A stretch of 64,000 nt of DNA, from NCBI GenBank assembly GCA_964540965.1, contig CAZIOT010000003.1, forward strand, positions 1-64,000, in the 5' to 3' direction. Positions within the stretch are counted from its first letter, which is position 1, and each line of letters begins with the position of its first letter. Positions 27,526 to 35,698 of this stretch are shown here, piece by piece. Position numbers and translations under genes: made by a program. A model generated the notes under the pieces. It made no database searches, was not told the origin of the DNA, and saw nothing but the letters and a program-made list of their open reading frames with translations. The DNA is from JADYZU01 sp964540965 (GTDB taxonomy: Bacteria; Pseudomonadota; Alphaproteobacteria; Rhodobacterales; Rhodobacteraceae).

Positions 27526-28548
27526 TCAGCTTCCCACCCGGATTCGCGGATCAAGCAGCGCCAGCAGCATGTCGGCGATGATGTTGCCGATGATCAGCGT
27601 CGCCCCCAGCACCAGCATCAGCGAGGCGGTGACATTGACGTCGCCGATCGACATCGAGCCGACGATGGCCGGGCCGATGGTGGCCAGCGAAAAGACGATT
27701 GCCACCTCGATCTCGCCGGTCAGCATGTAGGGCAGCACGACGCCCTGGTAGGCGACCAGCGGATGCAGCGCGTTGGGCACGGCATGGCGCATGATGACGG
27801 CGCTGTTGCCCAGGCCCTTGGCCCGCGCGGTTTCGATATACTGCGCGTTCAGCGTGTCGAGCAGGTTCGCCCGCATCACCCGCATGTTGTAGGCCAGACC
27901 GCCGAATGTGGCGATGGCGATCACCGGCCAGATATGCTGGATGAGGTTCCACAGCTTGGCCCAGTTGAAGTCGAACCAGCCGAACCAGTAGGGTTGCCCG
28001 CCGTAGCGGCTGGAATAGAAGCTGCCCAGTTCCTGCACGTTCAGCTTGTAGGCCAAGAGATACAGGATGATGAGCGCCAGCAGGAACCGCGGCACCGTCA
28101 TGCCGAGGAAGGCGAAAAAGCTCAGCACCGTGTCGACCCAGGTATATTGCCGGGTGGCGGCAAGGATGCCGAAACCGATGCCGATCAGCGAGGCAAGGAC
28201 ATGGCAGACCAGAGCGATGGCGATGGTCGGCGGCAGGCGCAGCGCGATGACCTCGGACACCGGCTTGTTGTAGTAGTACGACATGCCGAAATCGCCGCGG
28301 GTAACGATGCCGGTGATCCAGCGGACATATTGCACCACCATGGGGTCGTTCAGCCCGTTCTGCTCGCGATAGGCCTCGGCCGCGGCATTGGCGGCTTCGT
28401 AGGTCGCATTGCCCTGGGTGATCATGTTGGTGCGGATGAAGTCGCCGTAATCCCCCGGCGGCGCCTGGATGATGGCGAAGGTGATGATCGACATCACCAG
28501 CAGCACCGGGATCGCCTGGAGGATGCGGATGGTCAGGAAGCGCAGCAT
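27526..28548 (-). CDS. Opp/Dpp-type ABC permease (DppB-like)
   Basis: Inner-membrane permease of 340 residues. The OppB/DppB N-terminus is clear (MLRFLTIRILQAIPVLLVMSIITFAIIQAPPGD), as is the C-terminal EAA-type loop (ETARAKGLGNSAVIMRHAVPNAL). GGGAG seven bases before the ATG at 28548 supports the start. The 103-base gap to the binding-protein gene contains two strong hairpins. Confidence 0.91.
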   Translation of the reverse strand: MLRFLTIRILQAIPVLLVMSIITFAIIQAPPGDYGDFIRTNMITQGNATYEAANAAAEAYREQNGLNDPMVVQYVRWITGIVTRGDFGMSYYYNKPVSEVIALRLPPTIAIALVCHVLASLIGIGFGILAATRQYTWVDTVLSFFAFLGMTVPRFLLALIILYLLAYKLNVQELGSFYSSRYGGQPYWFGWFDFNWAKLWNLIQHIWPVIAIATFGGLAYNMRVMRANLLDTLNAQYIETARAKGLGNSAVIMRHAVPNALHPLVAYQGVVLPYMLTGEIEVAIVFSLATIGPAIVGSMSIGDVNVTASLMLVLGATLIIGNIIADMLLALLDPRIRVGS

Positions 28549-28584
28549 GTCAGGACTCCCGGGGGCCAGTCCGTTCAGGGAAGG

Positions 28585-28637
28585 GCGGCCCGGACGGATC
28601 CGGGCCGCAGGTGCGGCGGGCAAACGCATCGCCCGCC
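28585..28637 (-). promoter_or_regulatory. Two consecutive hairpins after the alpha-galactoside binding-protein gene
   Basis: GCGGCCCGG (28585-28593) pairs perfectly with CCGGGCCGC (28600-28608), and GGCGGGC (28615-28621) with GCCCGCC (28631-28637). They fill the space between the binding-protein stop and the first permease. This is the same position as the hairpin at 3051-3076 in the other importer operon. Differential expression by mRNA protection or partial termination is the likely role. Confidence 0.65.
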
Positions 28638-28651
28638 GTGGGAGAACCCCG

Positions 28652-30727
28652 TCAGCCGGCGGAAACCGCGCCGTCGGCCCCCGGCGCGCCGGGAAGCGTG
28701 TCGGGATGCAGTTCATAGTCCTGCTGGGCGTCGGCCGGAACGAACAGGCGTTCGCGGATCACGCTGTCCTCGGCCCAGTTGTACATGAAGATCGGCGTCC
28801 CCAGCGGCACGTTGGCGAAACGCTTGTTGATGACCAGAGCGCCCGGATAGGCGACAAGACCGATCTGGTAGGCGTTCTCGGTATAGACATGCTGGAAGTT
28901 GCGCATGATCTCCTGCCGCTCGGCGCTGTCGCGGGTGCCGATGAAGGCATTGGTCAGATCGACCAGTTCCTGTTCGAACGGCAGCAGGTCAAGCGTCCCG
29001 TCCGGCCCGGCGCGGTGACCGACATAGGTCTGCGGCCCGGTCGGCGACAGTTGCGTGGTGTTCTGCACCACGGTGATGACATGGCTGCCGATCCGGTCGA
29101 GATACCAGTCATAGCGCCCGGCATCGCGCGCCGCATCCCGGTCGTTGCCGGTCAGGATGTTGAGCGAGACGCGGATCCCCGCCTCCTCCATCAGCGCGAC
29201 CACGCCTTCGGCAAGGTTGCGGTCGGTCTGGTAGTCGGCATTGGCCAGAAGCGTGATCTGCACATCGCCGCCGCCATCGGGGAAGTTCAGGAACCCGTTG
29301 CCGTCGGTGTCGGTCAGCCCCGCCGCCTCGAAATGCGCCCGCGCGCTTTCCAGGCTATAGGGATAGAACACCGTCGAGCCTTCGTCGTAATAGGACGTAC
29401 CGGCGAACAGGCCGCCCGGATACTGCACGGTGAACGGACCCTTGACCAGGCTGTCGCCCAGCCGCGCCCGGTCGAGCGCCTGCGAAACCCCCTGGCGGAA
29501 GTCGAGGTTGCGGTTCAGCTCGCGCACCAGCTGCCCGCGCTCGTCGGGTTCGCCCCAGCCGTTGCCCGACAGGTTCGGCACCAGCGAATAGCCGATGGTC
29601 CGCGGCCCAAAGGCCAGACGCGCCGGCGCATCGTCGGACGCGGCGCGCTGCAGCGCCTCGACGAAATTCTCGGCCTGTTCCAGGTTCGAGAAGTCGCCGG
29701 TGCCCGCCACCGCCTGCACGTCGCGGTCGGCCCAGGTCGACAGCCGATAGTGCATCTCGTTCAGATAGGGCAGCTGGTTGCCGTCGCTGTCGACCTTCCA
29801 GTAGAACGGGTTGCGGCGCATGACCACGATGTCGTCGGGCCGGTATTCCACCGGCACCCAGGCGCCCATGGTCGGGAAATTCATGAACTCAGGCGGGAAA
29901 GCGTTGCGGAACGCCTCATAGCTGGTGCCGCCGGTCGCCGGATGGTGCTGCGCCAGGATATGGCTGGGGCCGGGGCAGAAGTTGCCATAGGCCATCGCAT
30001 ACAGCACCTGCTCGGGGAATGCCGAGGTGAAGGTCAGCTTGAACTGGTAGGGGCCCAGGATTTCCAGCGTCGTCCCGTCGCCGAAGGTGCCGGGCGAGGC
30101 GCCGTTCAGCGGCGTCATCTCGGGGTCGAGAACGATGTGGTTCCAGTAGAAATCGATGTCCTCGGTGTCGAAGGCATCGCCGTCAGACCACTTGGCGCCC
30201 TCGATCAGGTTCACCGTCAGCGACATGCCGTCTTCGGACCATTCCCAGGACCGGGCAAGGTTCGGCAGCGGTTGCAGGTCGGCAGCGTTGACCTCGAACA
30301 GCGGGCCGGTGCGGGTCAGGCATTCCGACAGGCCGATGTCGATGCCGCCCCAGCCCTGCGACTGTCCGGCCCAGTAGTTCCAGCCCTCGGGCCGGCCGCC
30401 GATCACATGGCGCATCACGTCGCCATAGACGCCGGCGCCATCGGGCATGTTGGCGGTCTCATAGACCAGGGGTTCGGTCGGCAGGCGTTCGGCGACGGGC
30501 GGCAGTTGCCCGGCATCGACAAAGGCGGTCACGAAAGCGGGCTCGGCGTAGGCGTCAAGCGCGCGATAGGTGTAGATGTCAGAGCGGTTGACGAACACCG
30601 GCTCGCCCTGCGCGGGGAATTCCGGCGCCGGCGGCGGGGCCGTCGGCTCGACGATCTGCGCCCAGAGCGCGACCGGAGCAACGCCGACAAGCAGCGCCGC
30701 AAATGCGGCGCGGTTGTGCAGTTTCAT
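28652..30727 (-). CDS. Periplasmic binding protein of the alpha-galactoside ABC importer (AgpA-like)
   Basis: A 691-residue family-5 (SBP_bac_5, oligopeptide-type) binding protein with signal peptide MKLHNRAAFAALLVGVAPVALWAQ. Blocks such as LARSWEWSEDGMSLTVNLIEGAKWSDG and the middle FWKVDSDGNQLPYLNE are typical of the fold. In Sinorhizobium the alpha-galactoside receptor AgpA is a family-5 protein linked to melA. The same combination here (receptor, two permeases, double ATPase, MelA, MelR-like regulator) supports raffinose/melibiose-type ligands rather than peptides. GGGAGG precedes the ATG at 30727. It is the first gene of the operon and is divergent from the MelR-like gene. Confidence 0.82.
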   Translation of the reverse strand: MKLHNRAAFAALLVGVAPVALWAQIVEPTAPPPAPEFPAQGEPVFVNRSDIYTYRALDAYAEPAFVTAFVDAGQLPPVAERLPTEPLVYETANMPDGAGVYGDVMRHVIGGRPEGWNYWAGQSQGWGGIDIGLSECLTRTGPLFEVNAADLQPLPNLARSWEWSEDGMSLTVNLIEGAKWSDGDAFDTEDIDFYWNHIVLDPEMTPLNGASPGTFGDGTTLEILGPYQFKLTFTSAFPEQVLYAMAYGNFCPGPSHILAQHHPATGGTSYEAFRNAFPPEFMNFPTMGAWVPVEYRPDDIVVMRRNPFYWKVDSDGNQLPYLNEMHYRLSTWADRDVQAVAGTGDFSNLEQAENFVEALQRAASDDAPARLAFGPRTIGYSLVPNLSGNGWGEPDERGQLVRELNRNLDFRQGVSQALDRARLGDSLVKGPFTVQYPGGLFAGTSYYDEGSTVFYPYSLESARAHFEAAGLTDTDGNGFLNFPDGGGDVQITLLANADYQTDRNLAEGVVALMEEAGIRVSLNILTGNDRDAARDAGRYDWYLDRIGSHVITVVQNTTQLSPTGPQTYVGHRAGPDGTLDLLPFEQELVDLTNAFIGTRDSAERQEIMRNFQHVYTENAYQIGLVAYPGALVINKRFANVPLGTPIFMYNWAEDSVIRERLFVPADAQQDYELHPDTLPGAPGADGAVSAG

Positions 30728-30863
30728 TCTTGTCCTCCCATGGCCCAGCGGCCGGTTTTCAGGGTCGGGGCGCATGGCCCGCACCACCGGAACCCTCCCG
30801 TGGCCCGGCACCGAAAGGATGAGGCCGGCGGGCCCTTCCCACAATACCGGAATCAGACATAGT

Positions 30864-30926
30864 TTTCCGGATTCCTAAGGTGGGGACGTATTTTCCGGGT
30901 TTCGCGACCGTTTCCGGCTTTCTAAG
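30864..30926. promoter_or_regulatory. Three direct repeats TTTCCGG in the divergent regulator/operon region
   Basis: TTTCCGG occurs at 30864-30870, 30892-30898 and 30911-30917 in the same orientation. The first and third extend to TTTCCGG-N-TTCCTAAG or TTTCCGG-N-TTTCTAAG. An inverted partner CCGGAAT lies at 30847-30853. The 223-base gap separates the binding-protein operon from the MelR-like gene. AraC-family activators such as MelR bind direct repeats, so these are the best candidate operators. Confidence 0.5.
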
Positions 30927-30950
30927 ATCAGCGCAAGAGGAGCGATTCGC

Positions 30951-31868
30951 ATGGCCAAGGACGAAACCGCCGCCCACGACACCCGCGGCACACCCAGCCA
31001 CGAACGGCATTTCTACGCGCTGACCCGCGCCATCGGTCGATTCGGCATGCGGATCTTTTCGCCGTTTCTGATGGATCAGCCGCATTGGCACGGCCATATC
31101 GAGGGCAATTACCTGACCGGCGCGTCGATGGTCTACCGGATCGAGGATCAGGAGATCGAGGTGCCGCCCAACCGGCTGGTGCTGTTCTGGGCCGGCATTC
31201 CGCACCAGCTTACCGAAATTCGTCCCGCCGGCGATGGTCCGGTGCGGCTAGCCAATATCTATCTGCCGGTCGATACATTCCTGTTCATGCCGCATATTGC
31301 GCCCCTGCAGATCGCGCTTCTGGGTGGCGGTCTGGTGATTTTGCCGCCCGACCTGTGTTCCGGCGACCGGATCGAGGGTTGGTATCGCGATTATCGGTCC
31401 AATGATTTCGAACGGACCGAAGTCATGAAGATGGAGATGAATGCGATGATGCGGCGGGCGCTGCTGTCGCCGCTGTCCTATCTGCGCCCGCCCATCGCCG
31501 ACCCCGGCGACGACCGGACACTGCCATCGGCGCATATCCGGCATGTGGTGGCGATGGTGCGCTTCATCATGGAGAATCTCGCCAGCCAGATCACCAATGC
31601 CGATGTCGCCAAGGTCACGGGATTGCACGAGAATTATGCGCTGTCGCTGTTCACCCGCTCGATGCGCCTGCCGATGAAGAAATTCATCATCCGCATGCGG
31701 ATGCTGCGGGCGCGGGCGCTGTTGATGGAATCGTCAATGGCAATTGCCACGGTGGCCGAGCAATCGGGCTTCGGCTCGATCAGCCAGTTCTACGACCATT
31801 TCAAGGCCGCCTATGGCATGGCGCCGCACCAGATGCGGGCGCGCTACACACAGATGGAATTGCGGTGA
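30951..31868 (+). CDS. AraC family regulator, MelR-like
   Basis: A 305-residue regulator similar in layout and sequence to E. coli MelR, the melibiose-responsive activator. The sensor domain contains PHWHGHIEGNYLTG and the MelR-like FWAGIPHQLTEI. The DNA-binding half has TNADVAKVTGLHENYALSLF, then MKKFIIRMRMLRARALL, and a second HTH at AIATVAEQSGFGSISQFYDHFKAAYGMAPHQMR. AGAGGAG lies eight bases before the ATG. Divergent placement from the binding-protein operon, with TTTCCGG repeats between, argues that it activates alpha-galactoside uptake. Confidence 0.87.
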   Translation: MAKDETAAHDTRGTPSHERHFYALTRAIGRFGMRIFSPFLMDQPHWHGHIEGNYLTGASMVYRIEDQEIEVPPNRLVLFWAGIPHQLTEIRPAGDGPVRLANIYLPVDTFLFMPHIAPLQIALLGGGLVILPPDLCSGDRIEGWYRDYRSNDFERTEVMKMEMNAMMRRALLSPLSYLRPPIADPGDDRTLPSAHIRHVVAMVRFIMENLASQITNADVAKVTGLHENYALSLFTRSMRLPMKKFIIRMRMLRARALLMESSMAIATVAEQSGFGSISQFYDHFKAAYGMAPHQMRARYTQMELR

Positions 31869-31880
31869 CGTGGGGCAATT

Positions 31881-31897
31881 GTGGGCAGATTGCCCAC
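31881..31897. repeat. GTGGGCA/TGCCCAC hairpin, GTGGG palindrome family
   Basis: GTGGGCA (31881-31887) and TGCCCAC (31891-31897) pair around GAT, followed by CCTAC. It lies between the convergent MelR-like and galactose dehydrogenase genes. TGCCCACCCTAC is shared (bar one base) with the larger element at 37185-37239. Confidence 0.5.
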
Positions 31898-31927
31898 CCT
31901 ACGCGGTGGCATTCGCCCGCGCCTGCG

Positions 31928-32842
31928 TCAAAATTCAAACGCCGCCACCGTTTCCCGCCGCCCCAATGTCATCGCATCGGCGACATGGATCATCGGCGCC
32001 AGATCGACTTCTGACATTTCCGCCGCCACCAGTTCGGCCATCCGCGCGTAAAGCGCCGGATATTCGCCCATGATGCTGTCCGATCCGGTGACCCTTTCGC
32101 CGCCAACCCAAAGCTCGTTGCCGCCATGGCGCAATGCCATAGGCCCGGCGTCGGTGACAAATTCCATGTCCCAGGTCTGCGGCCCTTCCTGCCGCCAGTC
32201 GAAATCGGCACTGATGCCGCCCGAGAAGGTCAGCCGTGCCGCGATGGGGGTTTGGCGATTTTCCGGAAAATCAAGAACCGCGCTGACAAGATGCACCGGC
32301 GCCGGCAGGATTTCGGTCAGGATGGACAGGGCGTTTATGCCGGGATCGAACACCCCCATGCCGCCGGGTTCGAACACCCAGTCCTGCCCCGGATGCCATT
32401 TGCGCACATCCTCGCGCCAGGTGATGCGGCCGCTGTGGATGGTCCGCCCCGCAAGCCACGCCCTCGCCGCCGCGACCCCCCGCGCCATCCGGCTGTGCCA
32501 GGTGGTGTAAAGCGTCAGGCCGCGGTCGGCGGCCAGCCGTTCCAGCGCCTGCACCTCGGCCAGGGTCGCACCGGGCGGCTTTTCCAGCATGACATGCCGG
32601 CCGGCCTTCAGCGCCGCCTCGGCATAGGCAAAGCGCGGCGCCGGCGGCATGGCAAGCGAGACGGTGCCGACATCGGGCCGCGCGGCAAGGAATGCCGCCA
32701 TGTCAGCATGCGCCTCGATCCCCGGCACGCTGCCGTTGCGGCTGACCGTCGCGGCAAGCTGCCAGTCGGGGCTGGCCGCCAGCGCCGGCACATGCTGGTC
32801 AAGCGCGATCTTGCCGACGCCGCAGAGTGCGATCTTCCTCAA
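31928..32842 (-). CDS. D-galactose 1-dehydrogenase, Gfo/Idh/MocA family
   Basis: NAD(P)-dependent oxidoreductase of 304 residues that oxidises D-galactose to galactonolactone, the first step of the DeLey-Doudoroff route. The N-terminus MRKIALCGVGKIALDQHVPAL, the catalytic-region EKPPGATL and the block WREDVRKWHPGQDWVFEPGGMGVFDPGINALS match galactose dehydrogenases of pseudomonads and rhizobia. Such enzymes often also accept L-arabinose or D-fucose. The start codon is TTG at 32842, overlapping the dehydratase stop (TTGA). No ATG or GTG fits the conserved N-terminus. Confidence 0.85.
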   Translation of the reverse strand: MRKIALCGVGKIALDQHVPALAASPDWQLAATVSRNGSVPGIEAHADMAAFLAARPDVGTVSLAMPPAPRFAYAEAALKAGRHVMLEKPPGATLAEVQALERLAADRGLTLYTTWHSRMARGVAAARAWLAGRTIHSGRITWREDVRKWHPGQDWVFEPGGMGVFDPGINALSILTEILPAPVHLVSAVLDFPENRQTPIAARLTFSGGISADFDWRQEGPQTWDMEFVTDAGPMALRHGGNELWVGGERVTGSDSIMGEYPALYARMAELVAAEMSEVDLAPMIHVADAMTLGRRETVAAFEF

Positions 32843-34581
32843 TGCGAGTGCTTTCCGACGGGGTTGCCGCGGCAGCCCTTGAGGAAATCAAGGTCGGCGC
32901 CGGTATCTGCGCCCTGAACATGGGTCTGGTGCAGCCAGCCATAGCCGGATTCGAACACCGGATGGTTGGGCTTCCACGCCTCGAGCCGGCGGGCGATTTC
33001 CGCATCCGACAGGTCGAGGTGCAGCCGCCGGTTCGGCACGTCGAGTTCGATCATGTCGCCGGTCTGCACGATGGCCAAGGGCCCGCCCGCCGCCGCCTCG
33101 GGCGCGGTATGCAGCACCACTGTGCCATAGGCGGTGCCCGACATGCGGGCGTCGGAAATCCGCACCATGTCGGTGATGCCCTTGCGCAGCACCTTGGGCG
33201 GCAGGCCCATGTTGCCGACCTCGGCCATGCCGGGATAGCCCTTGGGCCCGCAGTTCTTGAGCACCATCACGCAGGTCTCGTCGATGTCGAGCGCCTCGTC
33301 GTCGATCCGCGCCTTGTAGTCGTCGATATCCTCGAACACCACGGCGCGGCCGCGATGGACCATCAGCTCCGGCGTCGCGGCGGAAGGTTTCAGCACCGCA
33401 CCCTTCGGCGCAAGGTTGCCGCGCAGCACGACGATGCCGCCCGATTCAGCCAGCGCCTTGTCGGCGGGCAGGATGACGTCCTCGTTCCAGTTCTGCACGT
33501 CCTTGACCTGATCCCACATGGTCTGGCCGCTGACGGTCAGCGCGTCCTTGTGCAGCACCCCGGCCTCGCCCAGCCGCTTGATGACCACGGGCAGGCCGCC
33601 GGCGTAGAAGAATTCCTCCATCAGGTATTTGCCCGAGGGCATCAGGTTGACGATGGTCGGCACGTCGCGTCCGGCCCGGTCCCAGTCGTCAAGCGTCAGG
33701 TCCACCCCGACCCGGCCGGCAAGTGCCAGCAGGTGGATCACGGCATTGGTCGATCCGCCGATGGCGGCATTGGTGCGGATCGCGTTTTCGAACGCCTGTT
33801 TGGTCAGGATATCGGAAGGCTTCAGGTCATCCTTGACCATCTGCACGATCCGCCGCCCGGTCAGCTGCGCCATCATCCGGCGGCGGCTGTCGACCGCCGG
33901 AATCGCGGCATTGCCGGACAAGGCCATGCCCAGCGCCTCGGCCATCGAGGCCATGGTGCTGGCGGTGCCCATGGTGTTGCAGGATCCGGCCGACCGGCTC
34001 ATCGCCGCTTCCGCTTCGATGAAGTCCTCGTTCTTCATCTCGCCGGCGCGGACCGCCTCGGAGAATTTCCACAGATGCGTGCCGGATCCGACCCGTTCGC
34101 CGCGGAACCAGCCATTCAGCATCGGCCCCCCGGTAACGATGATCGACGGCACGTCGCAGGACGCCGCCGCCATGAGAAGCGAGGGCGTCGTCTTGTCGCA
34201 ACCGACCATCAGCACGGCGCCGTCGATCGGCAGGCCGCGCAACTGTTCCTCGATCGACATCGCGGCCAGGTTGCGGAACATCATTGCCGTGGGGCGGAAC
34301 CCGCTTTCGGCGGTGGAAAAGGCCGGCACCTCGACCGGGAAACCCCCGGCCTCGTACACGCCGTTCTTCACCTTTTCGACCAGCGGGCCCATGTGGGCGT
34401 TGCAGGGCGTGAGTTCGCTGAAGGTGTTCATCACCGCAATGACCGGGCGGCCGTCGAACAGGTCGGCGGGAAAGCCCTGATTCTTCATCCACGAGCGGTG
34501 ATAGATCGAATCCTTGCTGGTGCCGCCGAACCATTCCTGTGAGCGGAGCTTGCGGGGCCAGGGCTTGGGCTGGAACGTCAT
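32839..34581 (-). CDS. L-arabonate/D-galactonate dehydratase, IlvD/Edd family
   Basis: Iron-sulfur sugar-acid dehydratase of 580 residues. Cluster cysteines C60 (ELTPCNAHM), C128 (VGCDKTTPS) and C201 (AGSCNTMGT) are in place, with spacing that matches Rhizobium L-arabinonate dehydratase, to which the whole chain is very similar. That enzyme is also reported to act on D-galactonate and D-fuconate, which fits the downstream galactose dehydrogenase. The product would be a 2-keto-3-deoxy sugar acid. AGAGGTG precedes the ATG. The stop is embedded in the TTG start of the next gene. Confidence 0.9.
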   Translation of the reverse strand: MTFQPKPWPRKLRSQEWFGGTSKDSIYHRSWMKNQGFPADLFDGRPVIAVMNTFSELTPCNAHMGPLVEKVKNGVYEAGGFPVEVPAFSTAESGFRPTAMMFRNLAAMSIEEQLRGLPIDGAVLMVGCDKTTPSLLMAAASCDVPSIIVTGGPMLNGWFRGERVGSGTHLWKFSEAVRAGEMKNEDFIEAEAAMSRSAGSCNTMGTASTMASMAEALGMALSGNAAIPAVDSRRRMMAQLTGRRIVQMVKDDLKPSDILTKQAFENAIRTNAAIGGSTNAVIHLLALAGRVGVDLTLDDWDRAGRDVPTIVNLMPSGKYLMEEFFYAGGLPVVIKRLGEAGVLHKDALTVSGQTMWDQVKDVQNWNEDVILPADKALAESGGIVVLRGNLAPKGAVLKPSAATPELMVHRGRAVVFEDIDDYKARIDDEALDIDETCVMVLKNCGPKGYPGMAEVGNMGLPPKVLRKGITDMVRISDARMSGTAYGTVVLHTAPEAAAGGPLAIVQTGDMIELDVPNRRLHLDLSDAEIARRLEAWKPNHPVFESGYGWLHQTHVQGADTGADLDFLKGCRGNPVGKHSH

Positions 34582-34620
34582 GGGATCACCTCTGCATCCG
34601 GCACCGGCCGGGACTGAAAC

Positions 34621-35601
34621 TCAAAGCGCGCGGACCTGCGCCACGCCGGCATCTGCCGCCACCGCCAGCGGATTGACCAGCGGCAGGCCAAAGGGCGCGG
34701 CCTCGATCTCGAACCTGTCGCCGGGCTGGGCGCGGATGCCGTCGGCAAAGGACAGCGTGGCGGTGCCGAACATGTGGACATGCAGGTCGCCGGGCTGACG
34801 GAACAGGCCGTATTTGAAATGATGATGTTCCAGATTGGCGAAGGAATGCGACATGTTCGCCTCGCCCGACAGGAACGGCTTTTCCCAGATCACCGTGCCG
34901 TCGCGGCGGATGCGGCTGGTGCCGCGGATGTCGGCAGGCAGGTCGCCGATCAGGATTTCCGGGCCAAAGGAACAGGGCCGCAGTTTGGAATGGGCCAGGA
35001 ACAGGTAGTTGATCCGTTCCGTCACATGGTCGGAAAACTCGTTGGCCAACGCCCAGCCGATCCGCGCCGGCATGCCGTCGGCGGCGATCAGGTAGATGCC
35101 GGCGATCTCGGGCTCCTCGCCACCGTCAAGGGCAAAGGCCGGGCTGGCCAGCGCCGCCCCCGGCGCCACCGCCGTCGTGCCATTGCCCTTGTAGAACCAT
35201 TCCGGCTGCACGCCCGGCAGGCTGGCCGGCTTGCCGCCCTCCAGCCCCATGCGGAACATCTTCATGCTGTCGCTGGCATCGGCGGCATTGGCCTTGGCAT
35301 GCATCGCGTCGCGAGTCGCCGCTGACCCCAGATGGGTCAGCCCGGTGCCGGTCAGATGCAGATGTGCCGGGTCGTGATGGGTGACGGGCAGCAGCATCCG
35401 CCCTTCGGCCGCCAGTCGCGGCAGGTCGACGGCGGCGCCAAGGCCGCGGGCGGCGATGACGGCGGCAAGGCTGCTGCCGCCCGCCGCCGCTTCCATCGCC
35501 AGCTCATAGGTCGATCCGGCGCCGCGGACCACCGACGCCTCGCTGCCCTCGCGGACGACAACCGCGGGACCGGAATCCAGACGGACCTGTGACAGCAGCA
35601 T
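34621..35601 (-). CDS. AraD1/GguC-type fumarylacetoacetase-fold protein
   Basis: A 326-residue protein of the FAH fold. The conserved blocks PEWFYKGNG, EPEIAGIYLI, GWALANEFSDHVTE and HVHMFGTATLSFADG correspond to the AraD1/GguC group. Members encoded with arabonate dehydratase are thought to act on 2-keto-3-deoxy-pentonate, while GguC itself is uncharacterised. Here it lies 39 bases upstream of the dehydratase on the same strand, so it probably processes that enzyme's product. AGGAGG six bases before the ATG at 35601 fixes the start. Confidence 0.8.
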   Translation of the reverse strand: MLLSQVRLDSGPAVVVREGSEASVVRGAGSTYELAMEAAAGGSSLAAVIAARGLGAAVDLPRLAAEGRMLLPVTHHDPAHLHLTGTGLTHLGSAATRDAMHAKANAADASDSMKMFRMGLEGGKPASLPGVQPEWFYKGNGTTAVAPGAALASPAFALDGGEEPEIAGIYLIAADGMPARIGWALANEFSDHVTERINYLFLAHSKLRPCSFGPEILIGDLPADIRGTSRIRRDGTVIWEKPFLSGEANMSHSFANLEHHHFKYGLFRQPGDLHVHMFGTATLSFADGIRAQPGDRFEIEAAPFGLPLVNPLAVAADAGVAQVRAL

Positions 35602-35698
35602 GGCAGCCCTCCTCTTCGCTTGAGGCCGGGATCGCATGTCATGGCATCCGATTCAAATCATGATATGACAATCGGGCATAACGGAACTGGTATGAAAC

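Noticed and set aside
28469..30862. Long plus-strand open frame opposite the binding-protein gene
   Set aside because: Arg/Gln/His-rich translation without any motif, no ribosome-binding site, and fully antisense to a clear gene. GC-rich codon bias creates such frames.
35650..35662. ATCATGAT palindrome as a LysR operator
   Set aside because: Position between divergent genes is right, but eight bases without a clear T-N11-A partner are too little to call a site.
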